A DNA stretch of 17,447 nucleotides from Bacteroidota bacterium (GTDB lineage: Bacteria; Bacteroidota; Ignavibacteria; Ignavibacteriales; Ignavibacteriaceae), in the NCBI GenBank assembly GCA_023406915.1, contig JAEXTR010000314.1:1-17447 (forward strand). Reading direction: 5' to 3'. Shown here piece after piece: positions 7,368-14,123 of the stretch (position 1 is the stretch's first letter; every line of letters starts with the position of its first letter). The position numbers and the translations under genes were made by a program. The notes beneath the pieces are model-generated. The model was not told the DNA's origin, made no database searches, and worked only from the letters and a program-made list of their open reading frames with translations.

Positions 7368-7714
7368 TATATTAGTCCTTTCTCTCTGAACATCTGTATC
7401 CAGGATTCACGCAGATCGTGAAGAATTTTGTGCACCATATCAAAATTTCCTTTACGTGCTTGATCCTGACAATATTGGTATAATCGTAACAGTTCAATAG
7501 AGATGCTGCGTGCATCTGCCACTTCAAAATTCAGGGACTCAATGAGCACCTGAATCCCCCTATTAGTTTTAATCATATTCTTCTGGAGCGCCTGCTGTAT
7601 TGAGAAGTCATATACCTTCAGCAATAACTTCTGCGGAGTCGCTTCCATAATTTCTTTTGTAAGGTAAACATCCGCAGGATTACCTTGTTTCTTCATGTAA
7701 GGCGAAGTCATCAT
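7367..7714 (-). CDS. fliS: Flagellin export chaperone FliS (copy 1)
   Basis: FliS binds the disordered C-terminus of unexported flagellin and keeps it from polymerising in the cytoplasm. The 115-aa protein shows the family pattern: DVYLTKEIMEATPQKLLLKVYDFSIQQA (the segment after the N-terminal tail), then amphipathic helices with LLRLYQYCQDQARKGNF, ending in WIQMFREKGLI. It is the first gene of the fliS-fliD-coiled-coil-flgM unit, with a GAGG upstream of the ATG at 7714 and a consensus sigma-70 promoter further up. It lies directly downstream of flagellin A. A second, clearly homologous FliS (roughly two thirds identical by eye) follows flagellin C, so the copies may serve different flagellins. 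Confidence 0.93.
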   Translation of the reverse strand: MMTSPYMKKQGNPADVYLTKEIMEATPQKLLLKVYDFSIQQALQKNMIKTNRGIQVLIESLNFEVADARSISIELLRLYQYCQDQARKGNFDMVHKILHDLRESWIQMFREKGLI

Positions 7715-7753
7715 AGCTTAAGGTTCCTCTTAACCGCTGTGTATTGAACTAAG

Positions 7754-7782
7754 AATATAGAGTTTCTGCGATTCATTGTCAA
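7754..7782 (-). promoter_or_regulatory. Consensus sigma-70 promoter of the fliS1-fliD-flgM operon
   Basis: Minus-strand TTGACA (7777-7782), exactly 17 bases, TATATT (7754-7759). The predicted start is near 7747, giving a leader of about 33 bases. It lies between the flagellin A hairpin and fliS1, so the operon can be transcribed independently of sigma-28. An 8-bp inverted pair (ATATAGAG at 7755-7762 and CTCTATAT at 7823-7830) has one arm over the -10 box. Confidence 0.7.
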
Positions 7783-7853
7783 GACATCCCAAGAGGAGCG
7801 AGTTCACCGCAATTGTGAGTTTCTCTATATACTGCATTGCTTACTGCGAATAG

Positions 7854-7887
7854 CTAAAGCCTCTCCCCCAGAGAGGAGAGGCTTTAG
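7854..7887 (-). terminator. Terminator hairpin after flagellin A
   Basis: A perfect 13-bp GC-rich stem (7854-7866 with 7875-7887) has an 8-nt loop and begins 18 bases after the flagellin A stop. The downstream U-run is poor (CTATTC). Its AGCCTCTC/GAGAGGCT core is shared with the hairpin after flagellin C. Confidence 0.7.
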
Positions 7888-7904
7888 AATATCATTGCTT
7901 CGGT

Positions 7905-8780
7905 TTAGCGGAACAGAGACAGAACCTGTCCAGGGGCAGAGTTAAGCTGTGAAACCATAGCAAAACCAGCCTGACCGATGATCGAACCACGGGTAGCATT
8001 CAGCTGTTCCATCGCCATATCAGCATCGAAGATACGGCTGTAGCTTGCCTGCGTATTCGTGATTGCGGTATTCAGAACGTCGTCTTTGATATCCAGGCGC
8101 TGAGAGAAGTTACCGATTTTACCAAGCGCTGTGGAAACTGCTGACTTCAGAGAAGACAGGTTTTGTGACAAAGACTCAAGACCCATACTTGCTGATGAAG
8201 TATAATTCGCAATATGATCTGCTGATACACTTTTCAGGTTCGTAAGTGATTGGTTGACATTGGTAGCAACATTAGTACCGGTCAAAAGACTGTCTGCAAA
8301 ATCGAGCTTCAGTCTGTCAGTAGACAGCTCTGGTCCGATCTGAAACGTAAAGCCACCACCTGCACCGGAACCTGTCAGCAATGAAGTATTATTGAACTTC
8401 GTTGCCTCAAGTGTACTCTGAATTTCCGTTGCAAGAGCTTTAATATCGTCAGCTATTCTTGAACGGTCTGCGGTTGGATTGGTAGCATCAGACATTTTAC
8501 CTTCGATCTTGATCAACAGGTCGTTGACACCACTGAGACTTCCTTCAGCAGTTGATAAAAGGTTTTTTGCAGAAGCAATATTGAACTGGGCACTTTTCAT
8601 GACCTGCATGCGTCCTTCGAGACTCTTTCCGATGTTGTAACCGGATGTATCATCCCCAACCGAATTGATTCTCTTTCCGGTTGCAAGACGCATTTGGGAG
8701 TTGACGGTCATTTGGTTGGCTTTTGCCAAGTTGCTCAATGCAACATTAGCATCGACGTTAGTGGCGATTCTGAATCCCAT
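7905..8780 (-). CDS. fliC: Flagellin A
   Basis: Filament subunit of 291 aa. The conserved N-terminal D0/D1 part (1 to about 140: MGFRIATNVDA, LRLA-type repeat QMRLATGKRINS, DDTSGYNIGKSLEGR, SAKNLLSTAEGSL) and the C-terminal D1/D0 part (about 205-291: KIGNFSQRLDIKDDVLN, SRIFDADMAMEQLNATR, ending APGQVLSLFR) are joined by only about 60 residues. The outer D2/D3 domains are therefore absent, as in other minimal flagellins. It has no cysteine. The start is the ATG at 8780, six bases after GGAGG. It has its own sigma-28 promoter and a hairpin leader. It follows a TPR-glycosyltransferase gene and precedes fliS1. Its N-terminus (IATNVDANVALSNLAKANQM) differs from B and C. Confidence 0.95.
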   Translation of the reverse strand: MGFRIATNVDANVALSNLAKANQMTVNSQMRLATGKRINSVGDDTSGYNIGKSLEGRMQVMKSAQFNIASAKNLLSTAEGSLSGVNDLLIKIEGKMSDATNPTADRSRIADDIKALATEIQSTLEATKFNNTSLLTGSGAGGGFTFQIGPELSTDRLKLDFADSLLTGTNVATNVNQSLTNLKSVSADHIANYTSSASMGLESLSQNLSSLKSAVSTALGKIGNFSQRLDIKDDVLNTAITNTQASYSRIFDADMAMEQLNATRGSIIGQAGFAMVSQLNSAPGQVLSLFR

Positions 8781-8839
8781 AACATACCTCCATGTGTTTG
8801 TTTAGTGATAATCAAGTTTCCATACTTGATTGGGTTTTC
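8781..8839 (-). promoter_or_regulatory. Flagellin A leader with two GGA (CsrA-type) sites
   Basis: The predicted 5' UTR holds a hairpin at 8810-8831 (8-bp stem, loop AUGGAA) and, next to the start codon, ACAUGGAGGU, in which a GGA overlaps the SD GGAGG (8787-8791). This second site can form a 4-bp ACAU/AUGU stem with GGAGGU in the loop. GGA in a hairpin loop plus a GGA at the SD is the arrangement CsrA uses to block flagellin translation in Bacillus subtilis. CsrA itself is not in this window, so the regulator is inferred. Confidence 0.5.
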
Positions 8840-8846
8840 AATGCTA

Positions 8847-8873
8847 TTATCGTAAGGATAGTAAAAAAGTTTA
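8847..8873 (-). promoter_or_regulatory. Sigma-28 (FliA) promoter of flagellin A
   Basis: Minus-strand TAAACTTT (8866-8873), 11 bases, TACGATAA (8847-8854), against the consensus TAAAGTTT-N11-GCCGATAA. The TAA of the -35 box is also the stop codon of the upstream TPR-glycosyltransferase gene. The same layout precedes flagellins B and C. Confidence 0.88.
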
Positions 8874-11177
8874 GTCAATTTTGGGGACTATTTTAAGCTC
8901 TTCATCTGCTTTCCCCCATTGTTTTACAAGCTCCGAAAGCCTTTTCCCCACTTTGGCGATCGGGTCGCTCCAATCAGCTGGTCGTTTCTGTCTGAATTGC
9001 TCCATTTCACCATACCAACCGGAGAAGGAATCCGTGCACTCCCACCTCCAATCAGGGGCAAAAGGCAGTAATAATAGGACTTTTTTACCCAGAGCACCAG
9101 CCAGATGCGCAATCATGGTGTCCACCGTGATTAGTACATCAAGATTCATTATCAGAGCAGCAGTATCAGCCACAGTGTTGATGTCCAGCGGGAATTCTAC
9201 AAAATTATCATAGTGCTTCAGAAGTTCAACTGAATCATTGCCCACATCTTTTTGAACAGAGTGAAACTTTACCCCCTCGATTTGAAACAATGGGAGGAGA
9301 TTCTTTACAGATAGTGATCTTCGGTGGTCATTTTTATGGGATTTGTTTCCCTGCCAGGTAATTCCACAATGAACAGTCTTTGTATCAAATTGTGACCGGA
9401 ATTTCTGGACTCGCTGTGGATCTGCACTCAGATAAGAGTATGAATTCGATACATCGGCGACTCCGCGAATAAAGAGTCCTGGAACTGAAAGCAGAGCAAG
9501 AGTCATATCGGGCTCTTCATCCGGTGTATTGATCAATGTAGAATTCACAATAGTATCACCAAATCCAGAAAGGTTTAGGAGGTCAACTAGTTCATCGGGA
9601 CAATCGAATTGCACCTTCACGCCAAGGTGTTGTAACTCCCTGAAGTACCTGATACATTGAATAGTATCACCCAACCCCTGTTCAGGCAAAACAAGCAGTT
9701 TCATTCCTCTTTTCATCTGCGATATATCAGGAATCGGAATAACCGATTTATCAGAACTCCAACTCTTCAGCCTCCATGAATATTCCTTCCAACCTTCTTG
9801 AAATTTCTTTTGCGCAAGCAAAGAAAATGCAAGGTTTCTATGGATCTCAGGGCTTTCGGGATCCTTACTGACTGCATCCCTGAGCAAACACTCACTTCCG
9901 TCGAAGTCTCTGCATTGGTATGCGAGAAGTCCCCGATTATTCATTACTTCAGGACTCTTACCAAGATACTGCTGAGCCATCCCAAAATAGTGGGAGGCTT
10001 CATCATACCGATCCTGTTTCATACAGATGATGCCCAGGTGATTATAAGCTTTTCCATGTTGCGGACTAAGGTCTAAAACTCTCTTGAACAGTGCTTCAGC
10101 TATTGGGCTATTATCATCTATTTGCAAAGTTGCGAGGTTGTAGATAGCTTCAGGATCATTTGGGCATCTTCGCACAACTTCTTGTGCATAGAATACAGCT
10201 TCAGCAAGAGCTCCCCTTTTTTGCAGCAGCAATGACAGATTTACGAGCGAAGAGTAATCATTCGGATATACGTCGCTGCACTTTCTGAATTGTGTCTCGG
10301 CCTCAGTATATAGCTCAAGTTCCATCAAAGCTAACCCGGTCAGATTATACAATCTGACTGTTTGCAGATTCTGATCCGTAAGTGTTGCAGAGAGACGGGT
10401 GAGTTCATCATAAGCTTTAAGCTGATACAGAATTTCTCCGAACAGGTCTAAAAACTCTTCATCCCGTATTCCACTGTTATACCCATCTCTTACATACCGC
10501 AGCAATTCATCCGAGGCACCGGTTTCCTGGAATCTCAGTTTTGCGATTGTAGCTTCAACTTTCTGGGCTGGATACCCGAAGCGCAATGCATTTTCGAGGG
10601 CGGCATACGCTTCTACAAATTCTTTTTCATATCCTGAACATATCCCCGCATAATACCAGATTTCGCCTCTGTTTTCACAGGATTCAGCCAATAATAAAAA
10701 GTGGATACGTGCATCATGGTACTGTTTTTCATTCATAAGTGCGAGAGCAAGATTGAAACGATAGTCGCTATTCTGAGGACACAATCTGGTAGCGTATCCG
10801 AAACACTCTGCAGCTCTCCCGAAAGAACCAAAGGCAACATAGCTCAGCCCCAATTCGTGGTAACACTCTGCTGAGTCAGGGTACGATGCGATGGCACGCT
10901 CACCGGCATCAAGACACATCACTGAGCCCAAAAGACGTAATGAATGAACCAGAACTGCATGAGAAGTAGCATTGCCCTCGCCGGATGCTATTACTTGCTG
11001 CAGAGTGTGATGTGCCTCATGGAATCGACCTGATCTGAAAAAGAGAATACCTAGGAAATATAGGGCATGCCAATCTGTGGGGTTTCCATTACAATAGGTC
11101 TGAAGTTCTTGTATCGCATCAGCCTCCCTACCAGATTGAAATAGCCCGAGAATGTGTATCCGAAAGGGTTCAGTCAT
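8871..11177 (-). CDS. TPR-repeat protein fused to a GT9-like glycosyltransferase (copy 1), candidate flagellin glycosyltransferase
   Basis: A 768-aa fusion. Residues 1 to about 470 are tandem tetratricopeptide repeats (for example AECYHELGLSYVAFGSFGRA and GKAYNHLGIICMKQDRYDEA). Residues about 492-750 are a GT-B-type domain resembling the GT9 heptosyltransferase group: LVLPEQGLGDTIQ (496-508), GITWQGNKSHKNDHRRSL, then ITVDTMIAHLAGALGK (683-698, with Asp686) and PFAPDWRW (705-712). There is no signal peptide or membrane segment, so it is cytoplasmic. Its place directly before a flagellin gene suggests O-glycosylation of flagellin before export, with the TPR part as substrate holder; donor and target are inferred. 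The ATG at 11177 lacks an SD (A/T-rich upstream). A possible promoter is TTGCTG, 16 bases, TATATT at about 11215-11242. Confidence 0.85.
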   Translation of the reverse strand: MTEPFRIHILGLFQSGREADAIQELQTYCNGNPTDWHALYFLGILFFRSGRFHEAHHTLQQVIASGEGNATSHAVLVHSLRLLGSVMCLDAGERAIASYPDSAECYHELGLSYVAFGSFGRAAECFGYATRLCPQNSDYRFNLALALMNEKQYHDARIHFLLLAESCENRGEIWYYAGICSGYEKEFVEAYAALENALRFGYPAQKVEATIAKLRFQETGASDELLRYVRDGYNSGIRDEEFLDLFGEILYQLKAYDELTRLSATLTDQNLQTVRLYNLTGLALMELELYTEAETQFRKCSDVYPNDYSSLVNLSLLLQKRGALAEAVFYAQEVVRRCPNDPEAIYNLATLQIDDNSPIAEALFKRVLDLSPQHGKAYNHLGIICMKQDRYDEASHYFGMAQQYLGKSPEVMNNRGLLAYQCRDFDGSECLLRDAVSKDPESPEIHRNLAFSLLAQKKFQEGWKEYSWRLKSWSSDKSVIPIPDISQMKRGMKLLVLPEQGLGDTIQCIRYFRELQHLGVKVQFDCPDELVDLLNLSGFGDTIVNSTLINTPDEEPDMTLALLSVPGLFIRGVADVSNSYSYLSADPQRVQKFRSQFDTKTVHCGITWQGNKSHKNDHRRSLSVKNLLPLFQIEGVKFHSVQKDVGNDSVELLKHYDNFVEFPLDINTVADTAALIMNLDVLITVDTMIAHLAGALGKKVLLLLPFAPDWRWECTDSFSGWYGEMEQFRQKRPADWSDPIAKVGKRLSELVKQWGKADEELKIVPKID

Positions 11178-11321
11178 AATATTTTAGTTATAGCAAGAAT
11201 ACAGGGGACTCAAGAAATATATGTGCATAGAAAACTACAGCAATGTAATTAGCAAAGATGTTTCATGGTGAACCTCAAAGTGTTTAACTATTGAGCGTTC
11301 AAAGAGTGGGAAAACATGATT

Positions 11322-11348
11322 GACTGAGCCTCACAAAGAGGCTCAGTC
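11322..11348 (-). terminator. Terminator hairpin after flagellin B
   Basis: A perfect 11-bp stem (11322-11332 with 11338-11348) has a 5-nt loop and lies 9 bases after the flagellin B stop. A short T-containing tail (AATCATGTTTT) follows. The core GAGCCTC/GAGGCTC resembles the hairpins after flagellins A and C. Confidence 0.7.
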
Positions 11349-11357
11349 TCAAAATGA

Positions 11358-12212
11358 TCAGCGGAACAGAGAAAGTACCTGACCGGGTGCTTGATTAAGC
11401 TGCGCAAGCATAGTCAAACCGGCTTGCCCTATGATCGAGCCGCGGGTTGCATTCAATTGTTCCATTGCCATATCAGCATCAAAGATTCTGCTGTAACTTG
11501 ACTGTGTATTGGTTACGGCAGTATTCAGAACATCGTCCTTAATATCAAGACGCTGTACGAAGTTACCGATCTTTCCAAGTGAATCAGAAACCAACAGTTT
11601 TAGGCTGGATAAGTTATTGGAGAGTTCAGAGAGTGTCTCTGTAGAGGTCAGACTGTCAGCACTCACGGATTTAAAACTGGATATTCCAGTGTTCGTATAA
11701 AGCACATTTGTTGAGAGAAGGCTCTCAGCAAAATTCAGATTAAGTCGATCTGCGGATAGCTCTGGACCTATCTGAAATGTAAACCCCTTCGCTGCAGTGG
11801 CTCCGGTAAGGAGAGCGGTATTGTTAAACTTTGTTGATTCAAGAGTACTTTGAATTTCATTTGCTAATGCCTTGATATCATCAGCAACTCTGGCAGTATC
11901 CGCTGTCGGGTTTGTCGCATCAGATAGCTTCCCTTCAATCTTTATCAAAAGATCATTTACACCAGCAAGACTTCCTTCAGCAGTAGAAAGCAGGTTTTTT
12001 GCTGAGCCAATATTAAACTGTGCACTCTTCATAACCTGTAGCCTGCCCTCAAGACTTTTCCCGATATTATAGCCAGAGGTATCATCCGCTACCGAGTTGA
12101 TTCTCTTACCGGATGCAAGCCTCAGCTGGGACTGCGTAGCCATTTTATTTGTTTTATCAAGGTTGACATATGCGCTGAGCGCATCGACATTAGTATTGAT
12201 TCTGAAGCCCAT
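11358..12212 (-). CDS. fliC: Flagellin B
   Basis: Filament subunit of 284 aa, the shortest and most divergent of the three. The start is the ATG at 12212 (MGFRINTNVDALSAY), not the upstream in-frame ATG at 12260, which lies inside the expected leader. The conserved N-terminal region (QLRLASGKRINSVADDTSGY) and C-terminal region (KIGNFVQRLDIKDDVLN to APGQVLSLFR) are intact. The central segment (about 165-205, NVLYTNTGISSFKSVSADSL) differs from A and C and is 7 residues shorter. There is no cysteine and no D2/D3. It has its own sigma-28 promoter, no neighbouring FliS of its own, and a leader unlike the other two, so it is probably expressed under a different translational rule. Confidence 0.95.
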   Translation of the reverse strand: MGFRINTNVDALSAYVNLDKTNKMATQSQLRLASGKRINSVADDTSGYNIGKSLEGRLQVMKSAQFNIGSAKNLLSTAEGSLAGVNDLLIKIEGKLSDATNPTADTARVADDIKALANEIQSTLESTKFNNTALLTGATAAKGFTFQIGPELSADRLNLNFAESLLSTNVLYTNTGISSFKSVSADSLTSTETLSELSNNLSSLKLLVSDSLGKIGNFVQRLDIKDDVLNTAVTNTQSSYSRIFDADMAMEQLNATRGSIIGQAGLTMLAQLNQAPGQVLSLFR

Positions 12213-12227
12213 AACACACCTTGTGTT
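12213..12227 (-). promoter_or_regulatory. Ribosome-binding-site hairpin of flagellin B
   Basis: Directly before the ATG, minus-strand AACAC and GTGTT form a 5-bp stem around the loop AAGGU, which is the SD. The two GGA-bearing elements found in the A and C leaders are absent. Confidence 0.4.
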
Positions 12228-12278
12228 TTTATGATAAATATCTTTCCGGTAAAATAACACTCACCGAATTACAGCGTA

Positions 12279-12305
12279 TTATCGGATAAAATTAAATTAA
12301 GTTTA
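12279..12305 (-). promoter_or_regulatory. Sigma-28 (FliA) promoter of flagellin B
   Basis: Minus-strand TAAACTTA (12298-12305), 11 bases, TCCGATAA (12279-12286). This is the closest of the three to the GCCGATAA -10 consensus. The predicted start near 12271 gives a leader of about 59 bases. Confidence 0.88.
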
Positions 12306-12318
12306 ATTTAAAATAGGG

Positions 12319-12423
12319 GAAAAGCGAGACTGTGTGATATGGAAAACAGGAAAGGTTGAGGAGCACGATACGTAAGGACAATTACAACACCCGGTTGCCG
12401 CCTATCACACAGTCAGCCTTTTT
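12319..12423. repeat. Long inverted-repeat element between fliS2 and flagellin B
   Basis: A perfect 12-bp inverted repeat (12328-12339 with 12403-12414) encloses 63 bases. After a 3-base mismatch the pairing resumes for 5 bases outward, giving 20-nt arms with 17 matches. T-runs follow on both strands (CCTTTTT on plus, GCTTTT on minus). It could be a bidirectional terminator, a structured RNA, or a short non-autonomous transposon remnant. The end sequence GACTGTGTGATA has the look of some insertion-sequence ends, but no target duplication is visible. Confidence 0.5.
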
Positions 12424-12435
12424 GGAGGATAAAAA

Positions 12436-12786
12436 TCAGATAAGGCCTTTATCACGGAACATGGTCCGCCAGGCATCACGAAGATCAGTAAGGATCCTTA
12501 CAACAATATCAAAATCTCTTTTTCTTGCCTGATCCTGGCAATACTGATAGAGCCGGAGGAAACCGACAGCGATTTCTTTTGCTTCAGGTATTTCAAATGT
12601 AAGGGAGTCAATGAGTACCTGAAGCCCCTTATTGGTTTTCAGCATATCCTTCTGATGAGCCTGCTGAATAGTAAAATCATACACTTTTAATAATAATTTT
12701 TGAGGGGTAGCTTCCATTATCTCTTTTGTGAGATAGATATCAGCCAGATTATTTTGTTTATTCATATAAGGAGAAGTCATCATCAT
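12436..12786 (-). CDS. fliS: Flagellin export chaperone FliS (copy 2)
   Basis: A 116-aa homologue of FliS1 with the same core (DIYLTKEIMEATPQKLLLKVYD, LLRLYQYCQDQARK with FLRLYQ at its start, and MFRDKGLI at the end). It differs mainly in the helix around residues 75-105. It should bind the flagellin C-terminus before export. It lies downstream of flagellin C, repeating the flagellin-FliS order of the A copy, but is not followed by fliD. Three consecutive ATG codons begin the frame; the first, at 12786, has AGGA about 8 bases upstream. An 8-bp inverted repeat (12803-12810 with 12834-12841, CTTTCCGG/CCGGAAAG) lies in its leader. No clear own promoter was found, so it may depend on read-through from flagellin C or on a weak promoter. 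Confidence 0.92.
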   Translation of the reverse strand: MMMTSPYMNKQNNLADIYLTKEIMEATPQKLLLKVYDFTIQQAHQKDMLKTNKGLQVLIDSLTFEIPEAKEIAVGFLRLYQYCQDQARKRDFDIVVRILTDLRDAWRTMFRDKGLI

Positions 12787-12802
12787 TACAGGAGTCCTAT
12801 TA

Positions 12803-12841
12803 CTTTCCGGTTGAATAATCCTTTGATTGATTTCCGGAAAG
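12803..12841 (-). promoter_or_regulatory. Inverted repeat in the fliS2 leader
   Basis: CTTTCCGG and CCGGAAAG (8 bp, perfect) are separated by 23 bases, 17-55 bases before the fliS2 start. It could be an operator or an mRNA hairpin that insulates the SD. There is no counterpart before fliS1. Confidence 0.35.
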
Positions 12842-12934
12842 AGAGAATATATTTCAACAGTTGATTAGGGCAGCATCCAATGCTGACTATTGCAGAACTT
12901 CCATGTTTTCGATCAAGCTATCACTTTAAATTAA

Positions 12935-12958
12935 AGCCTCTCTCCGGGGAGAGAGGCT
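12935..12958 (-). terminator. Terminator hairpin after flagellin C
   Basis: A perfect GC-rich stem of 10-11 bp (AGCCTCTCTCC with GGAGAGAGGCT) has a very short loop and lies 23 bases after the flagellin C stop. In the minus-strand transcript it is followed by TTAATTT. It is the best-formed terminator of the three flagellin genes and shares its core with that of flagellin A. Confidence 0.75.
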
Positions 12959-12981
12959 CGAAAACACTGAAGAGAATTCTT

Positions 12982-13857
12982 TTATCTGAACAGTGAAAGT
13001 ACCTGACCTGGTGCTTGATTCAACTGAGCAAGCATTGTCAGACCTGCCTGACCGATAATTGAACCTCTCGTAGCATTCAACTGCTCCATTGCCATATCGG
13101 CATCAAAGATCCGGCTGTAGCTTGACTGCGTATTGGTGATAGCGGTGTTCAGAACATCGTCCTTAATATCAAGACGCTGTGAGAAGTTACCGATCTTACC
13201 GAGTGCAGTGGATACTGCTGATTTCAATGAACCAAGGTTCTGAGCTAAGGACTGGAGTCCCATGCTGGCTGATGAATCATATCCAGAGATATGATCAGCG
13301 GTAAGGGTCTTCAAGTTACCGATTGAGGTGTTGATGTTGGTAGCAACATTAGTACCTGTCAGTAAGCTATCAGCAAAATCGAGCTTCAATCTGTCAGCTG
13401 ACAGTTCTGGCCCAATCTGGAATGTAAAACCGCCTGCAGCAGCAGTGCCAGACAGTAACGAAGTGTTGTTGAACTTCGTTGATTCGAGAGTGCTTTGAAT
13501 TTCTGAAGCAAGAGCTTTGATATCGTCAGCAATTCTTGCACGGTCAGCTGTCGGGTTTGTAGCATCAGACATCTTACCTTCGATTTTAATCAACAGGTCA
13601 TTAACGCCTGAAAGGCTTCCTTCAGCAGTTGAAAGCAGATTCTTAGCGGATCCGATGTTAAACTGGGCAGATTTCATAACCTGAAGACGACCCTCAAGAC
13701 TCTTTCCGATGTTGTAGCCTGATGTGTCATCAGCAACCGAATTGATTCTTTTGCCCGATGCTAAACGCATCTGAGCCTGGGTTGCCATCTTGTTAGTTTT
13801 GTCCAGGTTAACGTATGCACTTAACGCATCGACGTTGGTGTTGATCCTGAATCCCAT
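12982..13857 (-). CDS. fliC: Flagellin C
   Basis: Filament subunit of 291 aa. The start is the ATG at 13857 (MGFRINTNVDALSAY), with GGAGG six bases upstream. An in-frame ATG at 13893 is upstream of the SD and is not used. Conserved ends are intact (DDTSGYNIGKSLEGR; SRIFDADMAMEQLNATR; APGQVLSLFR), there are no outer domains and no cysteine. It is a mosaic: the first about 35 residues and the last about 22 match flagellin B, while the segment from about residue 80 to 250, including LKLDFADSLLTGTNVATN and SSASMGL, matches flagellin A. Its promoter, leader hairpin and SD also match A. It follows a TPR-glycosyltransferase gene and precedes fliS2. Confidence 0.95.
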   Translation of the reverse strand: MGFRINTNVDALSAYVNLDKTNKMATQAQMRLASGKRINSVADDTSGYNIGKSLEGRLQVMKSAQFNIGSAKNLLSTAEGSLSGVNDLLIKIEGKMSDATNPTADRARIADDIKALASEIQSTLESTKFNNTSLLSGTAAAGGFTFQIGPELSADRLKLDFADSLLTGTNVATNINTSIGNLKTLTADHISGYDSSASMGLQSLAQNLGSLKSAVSTALGKIGNFSQRLDIKDDVLNTAITNTQSSYSRIFDADMAMEQLNATRGSIIGQAGLTMLAQLNQAPGQVLSLFR

Positions 13858-13917
13858 AATATACCTCCATGTTTTTTTTATATGATCAATCAAGTGTCCT
13901 TACTTGATCGTGTTTTC
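13858..13917 (-). promoter_or_regulatory. Flagellin C leader with two GGA (CsrA-type) sites
   Basis: A hairpin at 13888-13909 (7 perfect pairs plus a G-U, loop AAGGAC) and a second GGA in ACAUGGAGGU at the SD (13864-13868) match the arrangement of the flagellin A leader. The stem is kept although loop and flanking bases differ from A, which argues for conserved function. CsrA control is inferred. Confidence 0.5.
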
Positions 13918-13924
13918 AATGGTA

Positions 13925-13951
13925 TTATCGAGACTTGCAATAAAAAGTTTA
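13925..13951 (-). promoter_or_regulatory. Sigma-28 (FliA) promoter of flagellin C
   Basis: Minus-strand TAAACTTT (13944-13951), 11 bases, CTCGATAA (13925-13932). The -35 box is identical to that of flagellin A. The 172 bases between it and the upstream TPR-glycosyltransferase stop show nothing else I can identify. Confidence 0.88.
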
Positions 13952-14123
13952 GCGTTTTTTCAAAAATAATTGATTCCATTCGCTTTTTTCTGAAATGAGG
14001 AGATTGGACGGAGCCATCGTAACACCACAATACAAATTACTGATTTCCACGAAAGAAAAAAGGTCACTTTTCAATCATGGATTCTGGATAACTCTATTAT
14101 TTTACAATAAGTTACAGACCTCT

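Noticed and set aside
12213..12260. Upstream in-frame ATG giving flagellin B a 16-residue N-terminal extension
   Set aside because: MGFRINTN is the conserved flagellin start shared with C (and MGFRIATN in A), the SD lies just before it, and the extension falls in the predicted leader.
13858..13893. Upstream in-frame ATG giving flagellin C a 12-residue extension
   Set aside because: The GGAGG ribosome-binding site lies between this ATG and the conserved MGFRIN start.
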